Translations under genes and position numbers: made by a program
From: Abditibacterium sp.
GTDB taxonomy: Bacteria; Armatimonadota; Abditibacteriia; Abditibacteriales; Abditibacteriaceae
Assembly (NCBI GenBank): GCA_030448265.1
Contig: JAUJNG010000011.1
Span: forward strand, 1 to 64,000
Length of the DNA stretch: 64,000 bases
Direction: 5' to 3'
Part shown: positions 53,244 through 61,122 of the stretch, in pieces
Numbering within the stretch: the stretch's first letter is position 1
Layout of the letters: each line of letters opens with the position of its first letter
The notes under the pieces: generated by a model
Databases searched by the model: none
The model's input: the letters and a program-made list of their open reading frames with translations, nothing else
What the model was told of the DNA's origin: nothing

Positions 53244-56200
53244 ATGATGAAAATCGCTCTTTCGCTGTTTTGCTGTTTGGTGTGGACGGCGGCGGCCCGC
53301 GCTGACGCGGTGCGTTTGCAGATCGTGGGGCCGGACAAAAAACCGGTCGCGGGGGCGCAGGTTCGAGTGACCGAATCGAGCGGCGCCTGGGAAGAACGCA
53401 AAATGGAAGCGCCGCTCGAACTGGTGAGCGACGAAGCGGGGACTGTGGCATTCGAGTCGAAAAGCTCGCTCGCGGCGCCGCCCAAAGACGAACGACTCGC
53501 CGCTCCCACCGCCGTCTTCGCGCGCATCCTCGTGCCAGGAATGGTGGTGGCGACTCAAAATCTGGTCGCGGGCGACAACGAAATCGCGCTGCAAGCGGCT
53601 CAAACCTGGGGCGGCGTGGCACTCGATGAAGAGCAAAAACCGGTCGCGGGCGTCAAAATCGTCTTGAGCGGCTTTAGCGCCGACGGCGGGGGCAAAAGCA
53701 CGGCTCTCGGCAAGTCGATGCAGCTCGAAACCACCACGGGCGAAGATGGCAAATGGAGTTTCTCCAATGTGCCGCGCGCGGGAACGGCGCGCGTTGGCGT
53801 GGAAGACCCGCGCTTCGTGCGCGAAACCTTGAATTTGTCGCTTGCGGCCGCCGCGCCGCCGGTGTTTCTGGAGCGCGGCGCGACCATCAAAGGCCGTCTT
53901 TTGACGCCCGATGGAACGCCCGCCGCCGGTGTGCCGCTCCATCCAGGCGGAAGCAGCGGCTATATCTCCGCCGACGATTTTCGCACCGCGCCCAACGGCA
54001 CCTTTGTGCTTACGGGTTTGCGTCCTGGCGATTTTTATCTGCAAAGCATCAATTTCGGCAGGCGCGATAAGCCGCTTCCCTTCCTCATCGAACCGAAAAA
54101 CGTCAAAGCGCTGAAAACCGGCGAGGTGCGCGACATCGGCGACTGGAAAACCGAAATCGGCATTCTGGTGAAAGGAAAAGTGGTCGAAAGCGGCGCCAAT
54201 ACGCCCATCGCTCAGGCGAATATTTCTCTTTATGGGCGCGGCAACGGGCGGGGCACGAGCGACAAAAACGGCGAGTTTTCTTTTCGCGCCTCCGAGGATG
54301 CCTCGCAGGGCAGCATTTCGGCACAGGGCTTCGGGCAGTTGCAGAAACCGGTGCCCACAGCCGTGAATGGCGTGATCGATCTCGGAACGATTGAACTCAA
54401 GCGCGGCATCGAAGCCAAAGGCACCCTCAAAGACAAAAACGGGCGCGGCGTAGGCGGTTTGCAGGTTTACGCCGAAAAAGGGCGCGGCGGACGGCAATAC
54501 GGTTACGCCAATCCCAACGGCAATTTCAGTTTTGGCGCGCTCGAAGCGGGCGATTACACGCTCAAATTGGAAGGCGCGAAACTGGTTTCGGAAGTGAAGT
54601 TTTCCGTCGTCGCGGGCCAGAAAACCGCGCCCATCGAAGCCGTGGTGGACACCGAAGGCGCCGCCGACACGCCCAAAACGGTGGCGGGACGCGCGCTGGA
54701 CAATGCCGGAAATCCGGTCGCGGGCGCCAAAATCGCGCTGCGAATCTCTTCAGGCCATTCCTCTCAAAGCCTCAACACCATTTCCGGCATCGATGGCGCC
54801 TTTGAAGCCAAATTCTCGATAGAAGGCGCGACGCCCAAAATCGGCACCGTGACGCGGCCAGGCCTGATTTTCGCGCGCGGCGGCGATTTCAAAGTCGTGG
54901 ACGGCGCCTGGCGCGCCGACCTCATTTTTCAGCCGCGCGGCGCGGCACTGCGCGGTCGCGTGGTGGACGCGCAGGGCAAACCGGTGCGCGCGTTCGTTTC
55001 CCTCGCGGGGCGCAACGACCAGCCCATCGTGCAAAGCGATGCCAACGGCGACTTTTCGATTCCCGATGTCGCGCTCGAAGGCGTCACGCTTGTGGCGTCG
55101 AATGGCGGCGCTCTGGGCGAAGCGCGCATCGAAAAAGCGGGCGAAAACGGCTCCATCACGCTGCCCAGAGCGACGCCTTACGACGCGGCGGCTCTGGCCG
55201 ACGAAATTTTGCCCAATGCGCGTCTGGGATATTTGTATGGCGAACGTTGGGGCGCGATCTGGGACGCTCTGGGAACCCAGCGCCTCGAAGCCGCGATTAC
55301 GCGCGCGGGCCAGGGCGGCCCAGGTTCGGACTGGACGTGGACGGAATACCTGCGCCAACTGGCGCGGCGTGATCCGAAGGATTTTCTGGCGCGCGGCGGC
55401 GAACTGGTGGCGCGCGTTTCCAAAACCAACCTCGAAGCGCCCGCGCTTCTGGCCGCGCTGCGCGCCAAAAGCGACGACCCCGCCGAGCGCGAATTGGCGC
55501 GCGCCTGGCTCGAAACCCAGAACAAAGCGACGCGCGCGCTCGATGCCAACGGCGTCACCTCGCTGCTGCGTTTAAGCACCGTTTCCGAAGCGCTCCAGGC
55601 GGGCGAGGGCGCCAAACAGGTCGATTTCGCTGCTCAAATCGCCGCGCAATTGACCGACAAAGCGCGCGCGGCGGGCGCGGAAGAGTGGGGCCGCATCGCC
55701 GCGCCCATCGGCACGCAGGCGTTCGATAATTTGATTCTCGACTGGGGCGCCAACGCCAAACTGCGCGCTTTCGGCGGCGCGGTGCGCGCACTGTCGCAGG
55801 CGGGCGATCTGGCGGGCGCGCGCGAGATGTTGAAGCGCATGGAAGCCGTTCTGCCCGCAGCAGAGGCCGCCAAAGATGAAGTGCGCGTCGAAGGCTACGC
55901 CCAAAAACCGAAAGAAATGGTGGCGCAGGCGCGCGGCGAACTGGCGCTGGCGCTCGCCAAAACCGATCCCCAGGCCGCGCTCGAATTGTCCAAGGATGTC
56001 GCCGAATACCGGCAAAGCGAAATTTTGCTCGAAATCGGCAGAAACGCCGCGCGACTGGGCCAGACCGAAATCGCGGCGCGGGCGCTGCGCGAGGTTTTCG
56101 AGGCGCGCTATTCCAACATCGAGCCTGGCGCGGCGGCGGCGCAAATCGCGCTCGGTTTCGATCCCAAACTCGCCGATGAACTCTTCCAGATGACCTTTGA

Positions 56201-56522
56201 CAAAGCTCAGCCGCGCGGCAGCGCCGAAGATTTCGGCTACCGACCCTCGATTGCGGCCTACGCGAGCGCGCGGGCCAACCGTTGGGCGGGCGAAAGCCGC
56301 ATTCTGGTCGAGCGCGAATGGGCCGACCGTATCAAAGCCTATAAACCGCCCGAAAACAACGACTACGACAACGCCATCGAAAGCCTCAAGGCTCTGGTGG
56401 GCGCAATGGCGAAAGTCGATGCGCGCCGCGCGCTGGAAATGGTCGAGCAACTGCCGGAAAAAGGCAACGCCAGAGCCGAAGCGCGTGGGCGAATCGCGGT
56501 GGCGCTGTTGGCGAAGGATTAA
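53244..56522 (+). CDS. large exported protein: carboxypeptidase-regulatory repeats plus helical C-terminus
   Basis: About 1092 residues. From ATG 53244 there is a signal peptide (MKIALSLFCCLVWTAAARA). The first 650 residues are at least seven beta-sandwich repeats of the CarboxypepD_reg/DUF4480 type, for example VVATQNLVAGDNEIALQAAQ, KGRLLTPDGTPAAGVPLHP, GRALDNAGNPVAGAKIALRI and RGRVVDAQGKPVRAFVSLAG. The remaining 420 residues are Ala/Glu/Arg-rich helices (AREMLKRMEAVLPAAEAAKD, ALEMVEQLPEKGNARAEARG), similar to helical repeat solenoids. No catalytic motif. A binding or scaffold protein at the cell surface is likely. A smaller relative is at 14306-16018. The combination is unusual. Confidence 0.8.
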   Translation: MMKIALSLFCCLVWTAAARADAVRLQIVGPDKKPVAGAQVRVTESSGAWEERKMEAPLELVSDEAGTVAFESKSSLAAPPKDERLAAPTAVFARILVPGMVVATQNLVAGDNEIALQAAQTWGGVALDEEQKPVAGVKIVLSGFSADGGGKSTALGKSMQLETTTGEDGKWSFSNVPRAGTARVGVEDPRFVRETLNLSLAAAAPPVFLERGATIKGRLLTPDGTPAAGVPLHPGGSSGYISADDFRTAPNGTFVLTGLRPGDFYLQSINFGRRDKPLPFLIEPKNVKALKTGEVRDIGDWKTEIGILVKGKVVESGANTPIAQANISLYGRGNGRGTSDKNGEFSFRASEDASQGSISAQGFGQLQKPVPTAVNGVIDLGTIELKRGIEAKGTLKDKNGRGVGGLQVYAEKGRGGRQYGYANPNGNFSFGALEAGDYTLKLEGAKLVSEVKFSVVAGQKTAPIEAVVDTEGAADTPKTVAGRALDNAGNPVAGAKIALRISSGHSSQSLNTISGIDGAFEAKFSIEGATPKIGTVTRPGLIFARGGDFKVVDGAWRADLIFQPRGAALRGRVVDAQGKPVRAFVSLAGRNDQPIVQSDANGDFSIPDVALEGVTLVASNGGALGEARIEKAGENGSITLPRATPYDAAALADEILPNARLGYLYGERWGAIWDALGTQRLEAAITRAGQGGPGSDWTWTEYLRQLARRDPKDFLARGGELVARVSKTNLEAPALLAALRAKSDDPAERELARAWLETQNKATRALDANGVTSLLRLSTVSEALQAGEGAKQVDFAAQIAAQLTDKARAAGAEEWGRIAAPIGTQAFDNLILDWGANAKLRAFGGAVRALSQAGDLAGAREMLKRMEAVLPAAEAAKDEVRVEGYAQKPKEMVAQARGELALALAKTDPQAALELSKDVAEYRQSEILLEIGRNAARLGQTEIAARALREVFEARYSNIEPGAAAAQIALGFDPKLADELFQMTFDKAQPRGSAEDFGYRPSIAAYASARANRWAGESRILVEREWADRIKAYKPPENNDYDNAIESLKALVGAMAKVDARRALEMVEQLPEKGNARAEARGRIAVALLAKD

Positions 56523-56528
56523 GTTGCG

Positions 56529-56627
56529 ATTGGCCACAGAGAACACGGAGGAGACACAGAGGGGCACAGAGAAATCTTTAAAATCTCTGTGCCCCTCTGT
56601 GTCTCCTCTGTGTTCTCTGTGGCCAAT
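56529..56627. repeat. 44-bp-arm inverted repeat, CACAGAGAACAC family
   Basis: Bases 56529-56572 and 56584-56627 are inverted copies with one mismatch; the arm contains GGCCACAGAGAACACGGAGG. The loop is 11 bases. It separates the convergent large exported-protein gene and hisA. Confidence 0.95.
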
Positions 56628-56633
56628 CCAAAT

Positions 56634-57356
56634 TTAACGAGCCGCTTCCAAAAGCTCTCTTAGAGTCGCGCGATTTTCGTAAATCGCCTTGCCGGTAATC
56701 AAGCCTTCGATGCCGGCGATATTCTTGAGCGGCGCCACATCCGCCGCGCTTTGCACGCCGCCCGACGCGATAATCGGAATCTCGACCGCGCCCGCCATTT
56801 CCGCGAGGGCTTCCAGATTCGGCCCCGAAAGCATTCCATCGCGCGCGATGTCGGTGAAAATGATTCTCATGCAGCCCGCCTCGGCCATGTATTTGGCGAA
56901 CTGCACCGCGCTGACATTCGAAGTCTCCTGCCAGCCTTCGACCGCGACTTTGCCCTCTTTGGCATCGATGCCCAGAATGATCGCGTCGGCGTAAATCGCA
57001 AAGGCTTCTTCGGCGAAATGCGGGTCTTTGGCGGCCTGAGTGCCCAAAATGCCGCGCTGCACGCCCGCATCCAACAGCGCGTCGAGCGCATCGAAAGTGC
57101 GAATCCCGCCGCCGACCTGAACCGGAATTTCGAGGTTTTGGGCGATTTTTTGAATGATTTCGAGGTTGGCCGAAACGCCATCGCGCGCGCCGTCGAGATC
57201 GACGATGTGCAGCCGCGCCGCGCCTTCGCCCGCCCAGCGTTTGGCCATTTCGAGCGGATCGTCGCCGTAAATCGTTTCGCGGTTGTAATCGCCCTGGAGC
57301 AGGCGCACGCATTTGCCGCCGCGAATATCGATGGCGGGAATAATTTCGAATTTCAT
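56634..57356 (-). CDS. hisA: phosphoribosylformimino-5-aminoimidazole carboxamide ribotide isomerase
   Basis: HisA, 240 residues, beta-alpha barrel. From ATG 57356: MKFEIIPAIDIRGGKCVRLL (catalytic Asp), GAARLHIVDLDGARDGVSAN, VQVGGGIRTFDALD, IILGIDAKEGKVAVEGWQ, IIFTDIARDGMLSGPNLEAL (second Asp) and IIASGGVQSAADV. The 21 residues of the longer frame are read from repeat DNA and are excluded. A gene of unknown function lies upstream across a repeat, then hisH. Confidence 0.97.
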   Translation of the reverse strand: MKFEIIPAIDIRGGKCVRLLQGDYNRETIYGDDPLEMAKRWAGEGAARLHIVDLDGARDGVSANLEIIQKIAQNLEIPVQVGGGIRTFDALDALLDAGVQRGILGTQAAKDPHFAEEAFAIYADAIILGIDAKEGKVAVEGWQETSNVSAVQFAKYMAEAGCMRIIFTDIARDGMLSGPNLEALAEMAGAVEIPIIASGGVQSAADVAPLKNIAGIEGLITGKAIYENRATLRELLEAAR

Positions 57357-57366
57357 GTTTGTAGGA

Positions 57367-57461
57367 GCCACAGAGCACACAGAGGACACACAGAGAGGCA
57401 CAGAGGATTTCTTTTTCAATTTCTCTGTGCCTCTCTGTGTGTCCTCTGTGTGCTCTGTGGC
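57367..57461. repeat. 39-bp-arm inverted repeat, CACAGAG family
   Basis: Bases 57367-57405 and 57423-57461 are exact inverted copies; the arm reads GCCACAGAGCACACAGAGGA and onward. It lies between the unknown his-cluster gene and hisA. Confidence 0.95.
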
Positions 57462-57467
57462 AATTGT

Positions 57468-58037
57468 TTATTCGAGCCCTGGCAGATGATGCCAGCGCGA
57501 GAGCATTTTGAGGCTTTGCAGGCGCTCGGAATCGACGCGCACTTCGGAAATCGATTCGAGATGCACCGTCGCTTCGCGGTCGATGGCGCCGTAGTGGTCG
57601 AAAACTTCGAGCGTGACGGTATCGAAGCCGACTTCGCGCACCGCGCCGTGTTCCATGTCATCGGCGGCGATTTCAATTCCCACCATCATCTCGCCCGCTT
57701 GCGCGGCGGCGAGAATTTCGGGGATGAGGTTGGTTTCGGCGTCGGTTTCGGGCATCCAGCGCGCGGGGAACTCCTGTTTGCGCGCGCCGAACAAAAAGGC
57801 GAGGCGTTCGATGTAGCGGCCCTCGGCATCGACGCGAAAAATCGAGTCGATGTATTTGAGGACGTAGCCGTCGTAGCGGCCTTCGGGTGACAGATGGCGC
57901 AAAACGACGTGTTCGTTGGAAACGGCCTCGACCCAGCCCGCCAGAAACGCGCGCGGATTTTCGATGTTGGTGTAAAGCGCGACCAAATTTTCGTTATCTT
58001 TGGCTTTTTGCAGGATTTGGAAGAAAGAATCGTTCAT
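57468..58037 (-). CDS. conserved hypothetical protein within the his cluster
   Basis: Protein of about 189 residues without recognised family. ATG 58037 opens MNDSFFQILQKAKDNENLVA. Two segments have similar beta-barrel pattern: RAFLAGWVEAVSNEHVVLRH with YVLKYIDSIFRVD, and VREVGFDTVTLEVFDHYGAI with HLESISEVRVDSERLQSLKM. They look like two Sm/SH3-like modules around a linker. It is between hisH and hisA, each border marked by a long inverted repeat. Co-transcription with his genes is possible; function unknown. Confidence 0.6.
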   Translation of the reverse strand: MNDSFFQILQKAKDNENLVALYTNIENPRAFLAGWVEAVSNEHVVLRHLSPEGRYDGYVLKYIDSIFRVDAEGRYIERLAFLFGARKQEFPARWMPETDAETNLIPEILAAAQAGEMMVGIEIAADDMEHGAVREVGFDTVTLEVFDHYGAIDREATVHLESISEVRVDSERLQSLKMLSRWHHLPGLE

Positions 58038-58068
58038 GGCTAAGCAAGGTTTACCAACAAATTCCTGG

Positions 58069-58164
58069 AGCCACAGAGAACACAGAGGAGACACAGAGAG
58101 GCACAAAGGAATTGAAAAAGAAATTTCTGTGCCTCCCTGTGTCTTCTCTGTGTTCTCTGTGGCT
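58069..58164. repeat. inverted repeat, CACAGAGAACAC family
   Basis: The left arm from about 58069 (AGCCACAGAGAACACAGAGG) pairs with the right arm ending at 58164 (about 39 bp, two or three mismatches). The right arm contains the first bases of the hisH stop codon (58163-58165). The same family occurs at 47663, 56529 and 57367. Confidence 0.9.
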
Positions 58165-58768
58165 AAAGACGCCCGAAGTTATCCAGGATTCGCAGCCCCA
58201 CCGCGCTCGATTTTTCGGGGTGAAACTGCGCGCCCATCACGTTGTCACGCTCCACGCCCGCCACGAATTTCAAACCGTGTTTTCCTCGCGCCGCAACGAC
58301 GGTTTCATCATCGGGCAGGGCGTGGTAGGAGTGCACGAAATAACACATCTCGCCGTTTTCCAGTCCCGCGAACAACCTCGACTCGCGCGGCAATTCCAAC
58401 TCGCTCCAGCCCATGTGCGGCACTTTTAAATCGGGAGTTTCGGGGAATTTTTCGACTTTGCCGCCCACAATGCCCAGTCCCTGATGCAAACCGAGTTCTT
58501 CGCTCCAATCGAAAAGCAGCTGCATTCCCAGACACACGCCCATGACATATTTGCCCGCCGTGACCGCTTCGCACACCGGTTCGACGAGGTTTTTGGCGCG
58601 CAGATTCCGCATCGCCTCGCCAAAGGCGCCCACGCCTGGCAAAACCAGTTTTTCGGCGCGCGCCACGAGTTCGGGATCAGATGTGACCAGAGTTGGGTGC
58701 CCCAGATGCTCGAAGGCTTTTTGCACGCTTCGCAGGTTGTTGACCGAGTAATCGAGAATGGTAATCAT
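58163..58768 (-). CDS. hisH: imidazole glycerol phosphate synthase, glutamine amidotransferase subunit HisH
   Basis: Class-I glutaminase of 201 residues. From ATG 58768: MITILDYSVNNLRSVQKAFE, LVLPGVGAFGEAM (oxyanion strand), the nucleophile in MGVCLGMQLLFDWSEE and the His-Glu part of the triad in GAQFHPEKSSAVGL. It delivers ammonia to HisF, which is encoded 9 kb away. The start overlaps the stop of the DUF2007-like gene by ATGA. The stop lies in a repeat arm. Confidence 0.96.
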   Translation of the reverse strand: MITILDYSVNNLRSVQKAFEHLGHPTLVTSDPELVARAEKLVLPGVGAFGEAMRNLRAKNLVEPVCEAVTAGKYVMGVCLGMQLLFDWSEELGLHQGLGIVGGKVEKFPETPDLKVPHMGWSELELPRESRLFAGLENGEMCYFVHSYHALPDDETVVAARGKHGLKFVAGVERDNVMGAQFHPEKSSAVGLRILDNFGRL

Positions 58769-59184
58769 GGCCGGCGCCGTCCCAAAGCCAATATCGCGCC
58801 AAAGGCGACGAGCGCGGCGCCCGCTCCCCACGCCGCTTGGCCGGAAAGTCCCGCGCCCGTCACAAACGCCGTCTGCGCCACCAAAAGCGCTGCCGCAATT
58901 TGAATCCAGAGCGGCGCCGTGCGACGCGGAGCGGGTTCATCGTCGACGCGCGCCGCCAGAATTTCCCGCGCCCGCGCCGCATCTTCGCTGCGAACGCGCA
59001 CTTCGCCGCCGCCGAGCGGATTCTCCCACGACAGGTTGAGTTCGTTGATCGCACCCGCCGTTCCCGCCGCGTGGTTGCCGCGCAAAACGGCGTCGATGCC
59101 CTCGATTTCGAGGCGCGAACGCATCATTTGAGCCGTCGCCTCAATCGGCGCGCGCTCGACCGTTATCCAGTCATCTTTTACCAT
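58765..59184 (-). CDS. DUF2007-like membrane protein
   Basis: About 139 residues from ATG 59184. N-terminal DUF2007-type domain (VKDDWITVERAPIEATAQMM, RSRLEIEGIDAVLRGNHAAG), then an ALSWENPLGGGEVRVRSED-like strand, and two C-terminal hydrophobic segments (PLWIQIAAALLVAQTAFVTG, WGAGAALVAFGAILALG). DUF2007 relatives are small, PII-like proteins without set function. It is coupled to hisH by ATGA and begins immediately after the toxin remnant's stop. The longer frame upstream is the toxin gene read in another phase and is excluded. Confidence 0.72.
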   Translation of the reverse strand: MVKDDWITVERAPIEATAQMMRSRLEIEGIDAVLRGNHAAGTAGAINELNLSWENPLGGGEVRVRSEDAARAREILAARVDDEPAPRRTAPLWIQIAAALLVAQTAFVTGAGLSGQAAWGAGAALVAFGAILALGRRRP

Positions 59185-59185
59185 T

Positions 59186-59539
59186 TCAAAGTGCGAAAAG
59201 GGCGCGCAGTCGGGTTTCGACTTCACTTTGCAGAGCGTCGGGCAATTCACCCAGTTCTCGGATAATTTGATCGTTGGCGATGGTGTAAAGCAAGTGTAAG
59301 CGCAGCGTCGAGGTGACTTTGAGGCCTGTAACGGCGAAATCGGGTTAGGACGAGTCCAAAACGAGATCACTCGAAAGCAAAATCGAAGGTGTTTTGCTGG
59401 TGATGTAAGCCAGAACCGTTTGGCGATGCGGCCCCATCACCCGCGTCAACTTCAGCGCCGGACGAATTTTTTGGCTCGACAAATCATCGAACGGAAAAGG
59501 TGCCAGCACGATTTTTCGTTTAGTCCTGGGAGGTGTCAT
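59186..59539 (-). pseudogene. PemK/MazF-type toxin interrupted by a stop codon
   Basis: A reading frame of 117 codons with one in-frame TAA at 59345-59347. The first part is KIVLAPFPFDDLSSQKIRPA, with VLAYITSKTPSILLSSDLVL. After the stop the same frame continues PDFAVTGLKVTSTLRLHLLY, TIANDQIIRELGELPDALQS and ends 59186, right before the DUF2007 start. This is a complete PemK-like toxin apart from the stop (one base change from a sense codon). It overlaps the upstream antitoxin by 20 bases. Either the toxin is inactivated or the base is a sequencing error. Confidence 0.78.
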
Positions 59540-59786
59540 AAGGCTTGCCGTCTTCCCTGGAATAGATGTCTTCCCCTGGGTCGTCGGCGAAGTCGGATGC
59601 GAGCAAAACCGACACGCCGCGTTGCCATTGCTGCGGCGTCAAGTCGGAGTCGTCGTATTGCGCCTCGCGCTGCGAAACGATCACGACCTGCACCATCTGC
59701 GAGCGCAGCGATTCCAACTTTTCCAAACCGCGCAGTTCGCCGTTTTCATCGATCATCGCGGTTGTGGTGTGCAAATTCAAACTCAT
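59520..59786 (-). CDS. antitoxin-like protein of a PemK/MazF module
   Basis: Protein of 88 residues: MSLNLHTTTAMIDENGELRG, SLRSQMVQVVIVSQREAQYD and an acidic C-terminus (DFADDPGEDIYSREDGKPYD). No DNA-binding motif is obvious. Its position, overlap of 20 bases with the toxin remnant, and charge agree with an antitoxin of this type. The start shares ATGA with the hisB stop, so it is translated with the his operon. Confidence 0.65.
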   Translation of the reverse strand: MSLNLHTTTAMIDENGELRGLEKLESLRSQMVQVVIVSQREAQYDDSDLTPQQWQRGVSVLLASDFADDPGEDIYSREDGKPYDTSQD

Positions 59787-60387
59787 TTCGATTCCCCCAG
59801 AAGCCCCTTCGTCGTGGGCAGTTCGTCGCCCTCAGTTTTGAGCGCCATTTTCATGGCGCGCGCCAGGGCTTTGAAACTCGCCTCGATGACATGATGCGCG
59901 TTGCCGCCGCTCAGTTGCTTCAAATGCAGATTGATACGCGCGTTGTTGGACAATCCGACCAAAAATTCGCGCACCAGAAACACATCGAAATCGCCCAGTT
60001 TTTCCTGATTGAGCTGCCAATCGAGCTGCAAATAGGCTCGCCCGCAAAAATCGACCGCCGCCAGCATCAAGGTTTCATCCATCGGCAGCACGAAAAATCC
60101 GTAGCGCGCCAGCCCACGCTTGTCGCCGACGGCTTCATTTAGCGCCAGGCCCAGCGCGATGCCCAGATCTTCGACCAGATGATGCCCGTCGATTTGCACG
60201 TCGCCGCTCGCCGCGATTTTGAGGTCGAAGCCGCCATGTTTGGCGAACTGTTCGAGCATATGCGCCAAAAACGGCAGTCCAGCGCCAGTTGGCAGCGAAA
60301 GGTCGAATTTTCCGCCCCATCGAGATTGATTTCGAGGTCGATCTGGGTTTCGGTGGTGTTGCGGACGATGCGGGAAATGCGAGACAT
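59783..60387 (-). CDS. hisB: imidazoleglycerol-phosphate dehydratase, frameshifted
   Basis: HisB, about 200 residues. The N-terminus from ATG 60387 (SRISRIVRNTTETQIDLEIN) and the rest (HMLEQFAKHGGFDLKIAASG, IDGHHLVEDLGIALGLALNE, then VFLVREFLVGLSNNARINLH and GGNAHHVIEASFKALARAMK) are in two frames. Adding one base in GATGGGGCGGAAA near 60320 restores NLDGAGKFDLSLPTGAGLPF. The two metal-binding His clusters are intact. The HisN phosphatase part is absent. A sequencing error is probable. Its stop overlaps the antitoxin start. Confidence 0.88.
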
Positions 60388-60399
60388 GGTTTATTTATA

Positions 60400-60649
60400 G
60401 CCACAAAAGACACAAAAAGAGAGTTTGGATTTGGATAGTGGTCTTGTGCCAGGTGATGCAAGCGGAGGCTTTTGATCTTTGACAATCTAATCCGCAAGTT
60501 GGCTGGCTTTGTTCGGGCGAATGAATTCGCCCGACAACTTGCGGATTAGATTGTCAAAGATCAAAAGCCTCCGCTTGCATCACCTGGCACAAGACCACTA
60601 CCGGAGTTTGGATAACCCAAATTTTGTTTCTTTTGTGCCTTTTTGTGGC
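60400..60649. repeat. nested inverted repeats with 10-bp direct repeat
   Basis: The inner element has perfect 66-bp arms (60436-60501 with 60535-60600; start TAGTGGTCTTGTGCCAGGTG) and a small hairpin TCGGGCGAAT/ATTCGCCCGA in its loop. It is flanked by GAGTTTGGAT at 60421-60430 and 60604-60613. The outer element, GCCACAAAAGACACAAAAAG with TTTTGTGCCTTTTTGTGGC, reads as one palindrome when the inner part is removed. This is the appearance of an insertion with target duplication of 10 bp. Confidence 0.9.
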
Positions 60650-60653
60650 CAAT

Positions 60654-61121
60654 TTAATTCTGGAGAACCCAAACCGCGTCACCTTCGCGCACGATGGCTT
60701 CGACTAAAACTCTGGCGTAAACGCGGCTCTGGCCAGGATGAGTTTTCTGCCAGGGCCGCATGAACTCGCCGCCCGCAAAAGAGGCGCGAATTTTGTGGCA
60801 GGGGCGAGTGTAGGACGTGATTTCAAGCCGCGCCTCGCCGATTTGCAGGCGCACGCCAGGGGTGATTTCGCTCCAGTCGAGGCCCGCAAGCGTTAAATTT
60901 TCGCCAATCGCACCCGCCTCAATGGGATGGCCTTCCTCGCGCAATTTTTCGATGACTTCGAGCGAAAACAAACACACCGCGCGCAGTGGGCCGCCGTGAT
61001 ATTTGCGATTGTTTTGCCGGTCGCCCTCGACGCCCTCGAAACCCAGTTTCGCGGCTTCGACGCGCCGTTTGGGGACGCCGCCTTCGGGGTTGACGCTGAT
61101 CTGGACGAGTTTGGCGTTCAT
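60654..61121 (-). CDS. MOSC domain protein
   Basis: Protein of 155 residues in the MOSC group (Moco sulfurase C-terminal, YiiM-like). LVQISVNPEGGVPKRRVEAA, GDRQNNRKYHGGPLRAVCLF, GAIGENLTLAGLDWSEITPG and the conserved Cys in YTRPCHKIRASFAGGEFMRP are seen. MOSC proteins handle sulfur or reduce N-hydroxylated compounds with molybdenum cofactor. Its ATG is two bases from the stop of the DUF6183-like gene, so it is translationally linked. Downstream lies the nested repeat. Confidence 0.9.
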   Translation of the reverse strand: MNAKLVQISVNPEGGVPKRRVEAAKLGFEGVEGDRQNNRKYHGGPLRAVCLFSLEVIEKLREEGHPIEAGAIGENLTLAGLDWSEITPGVRLQIGEARLEITSYTRPCHKIRASFAGGEFMRPWQKTHPGQSRVYARVLVEAIVREGDAVWVLQN

Positions 61122-61122
61122 G

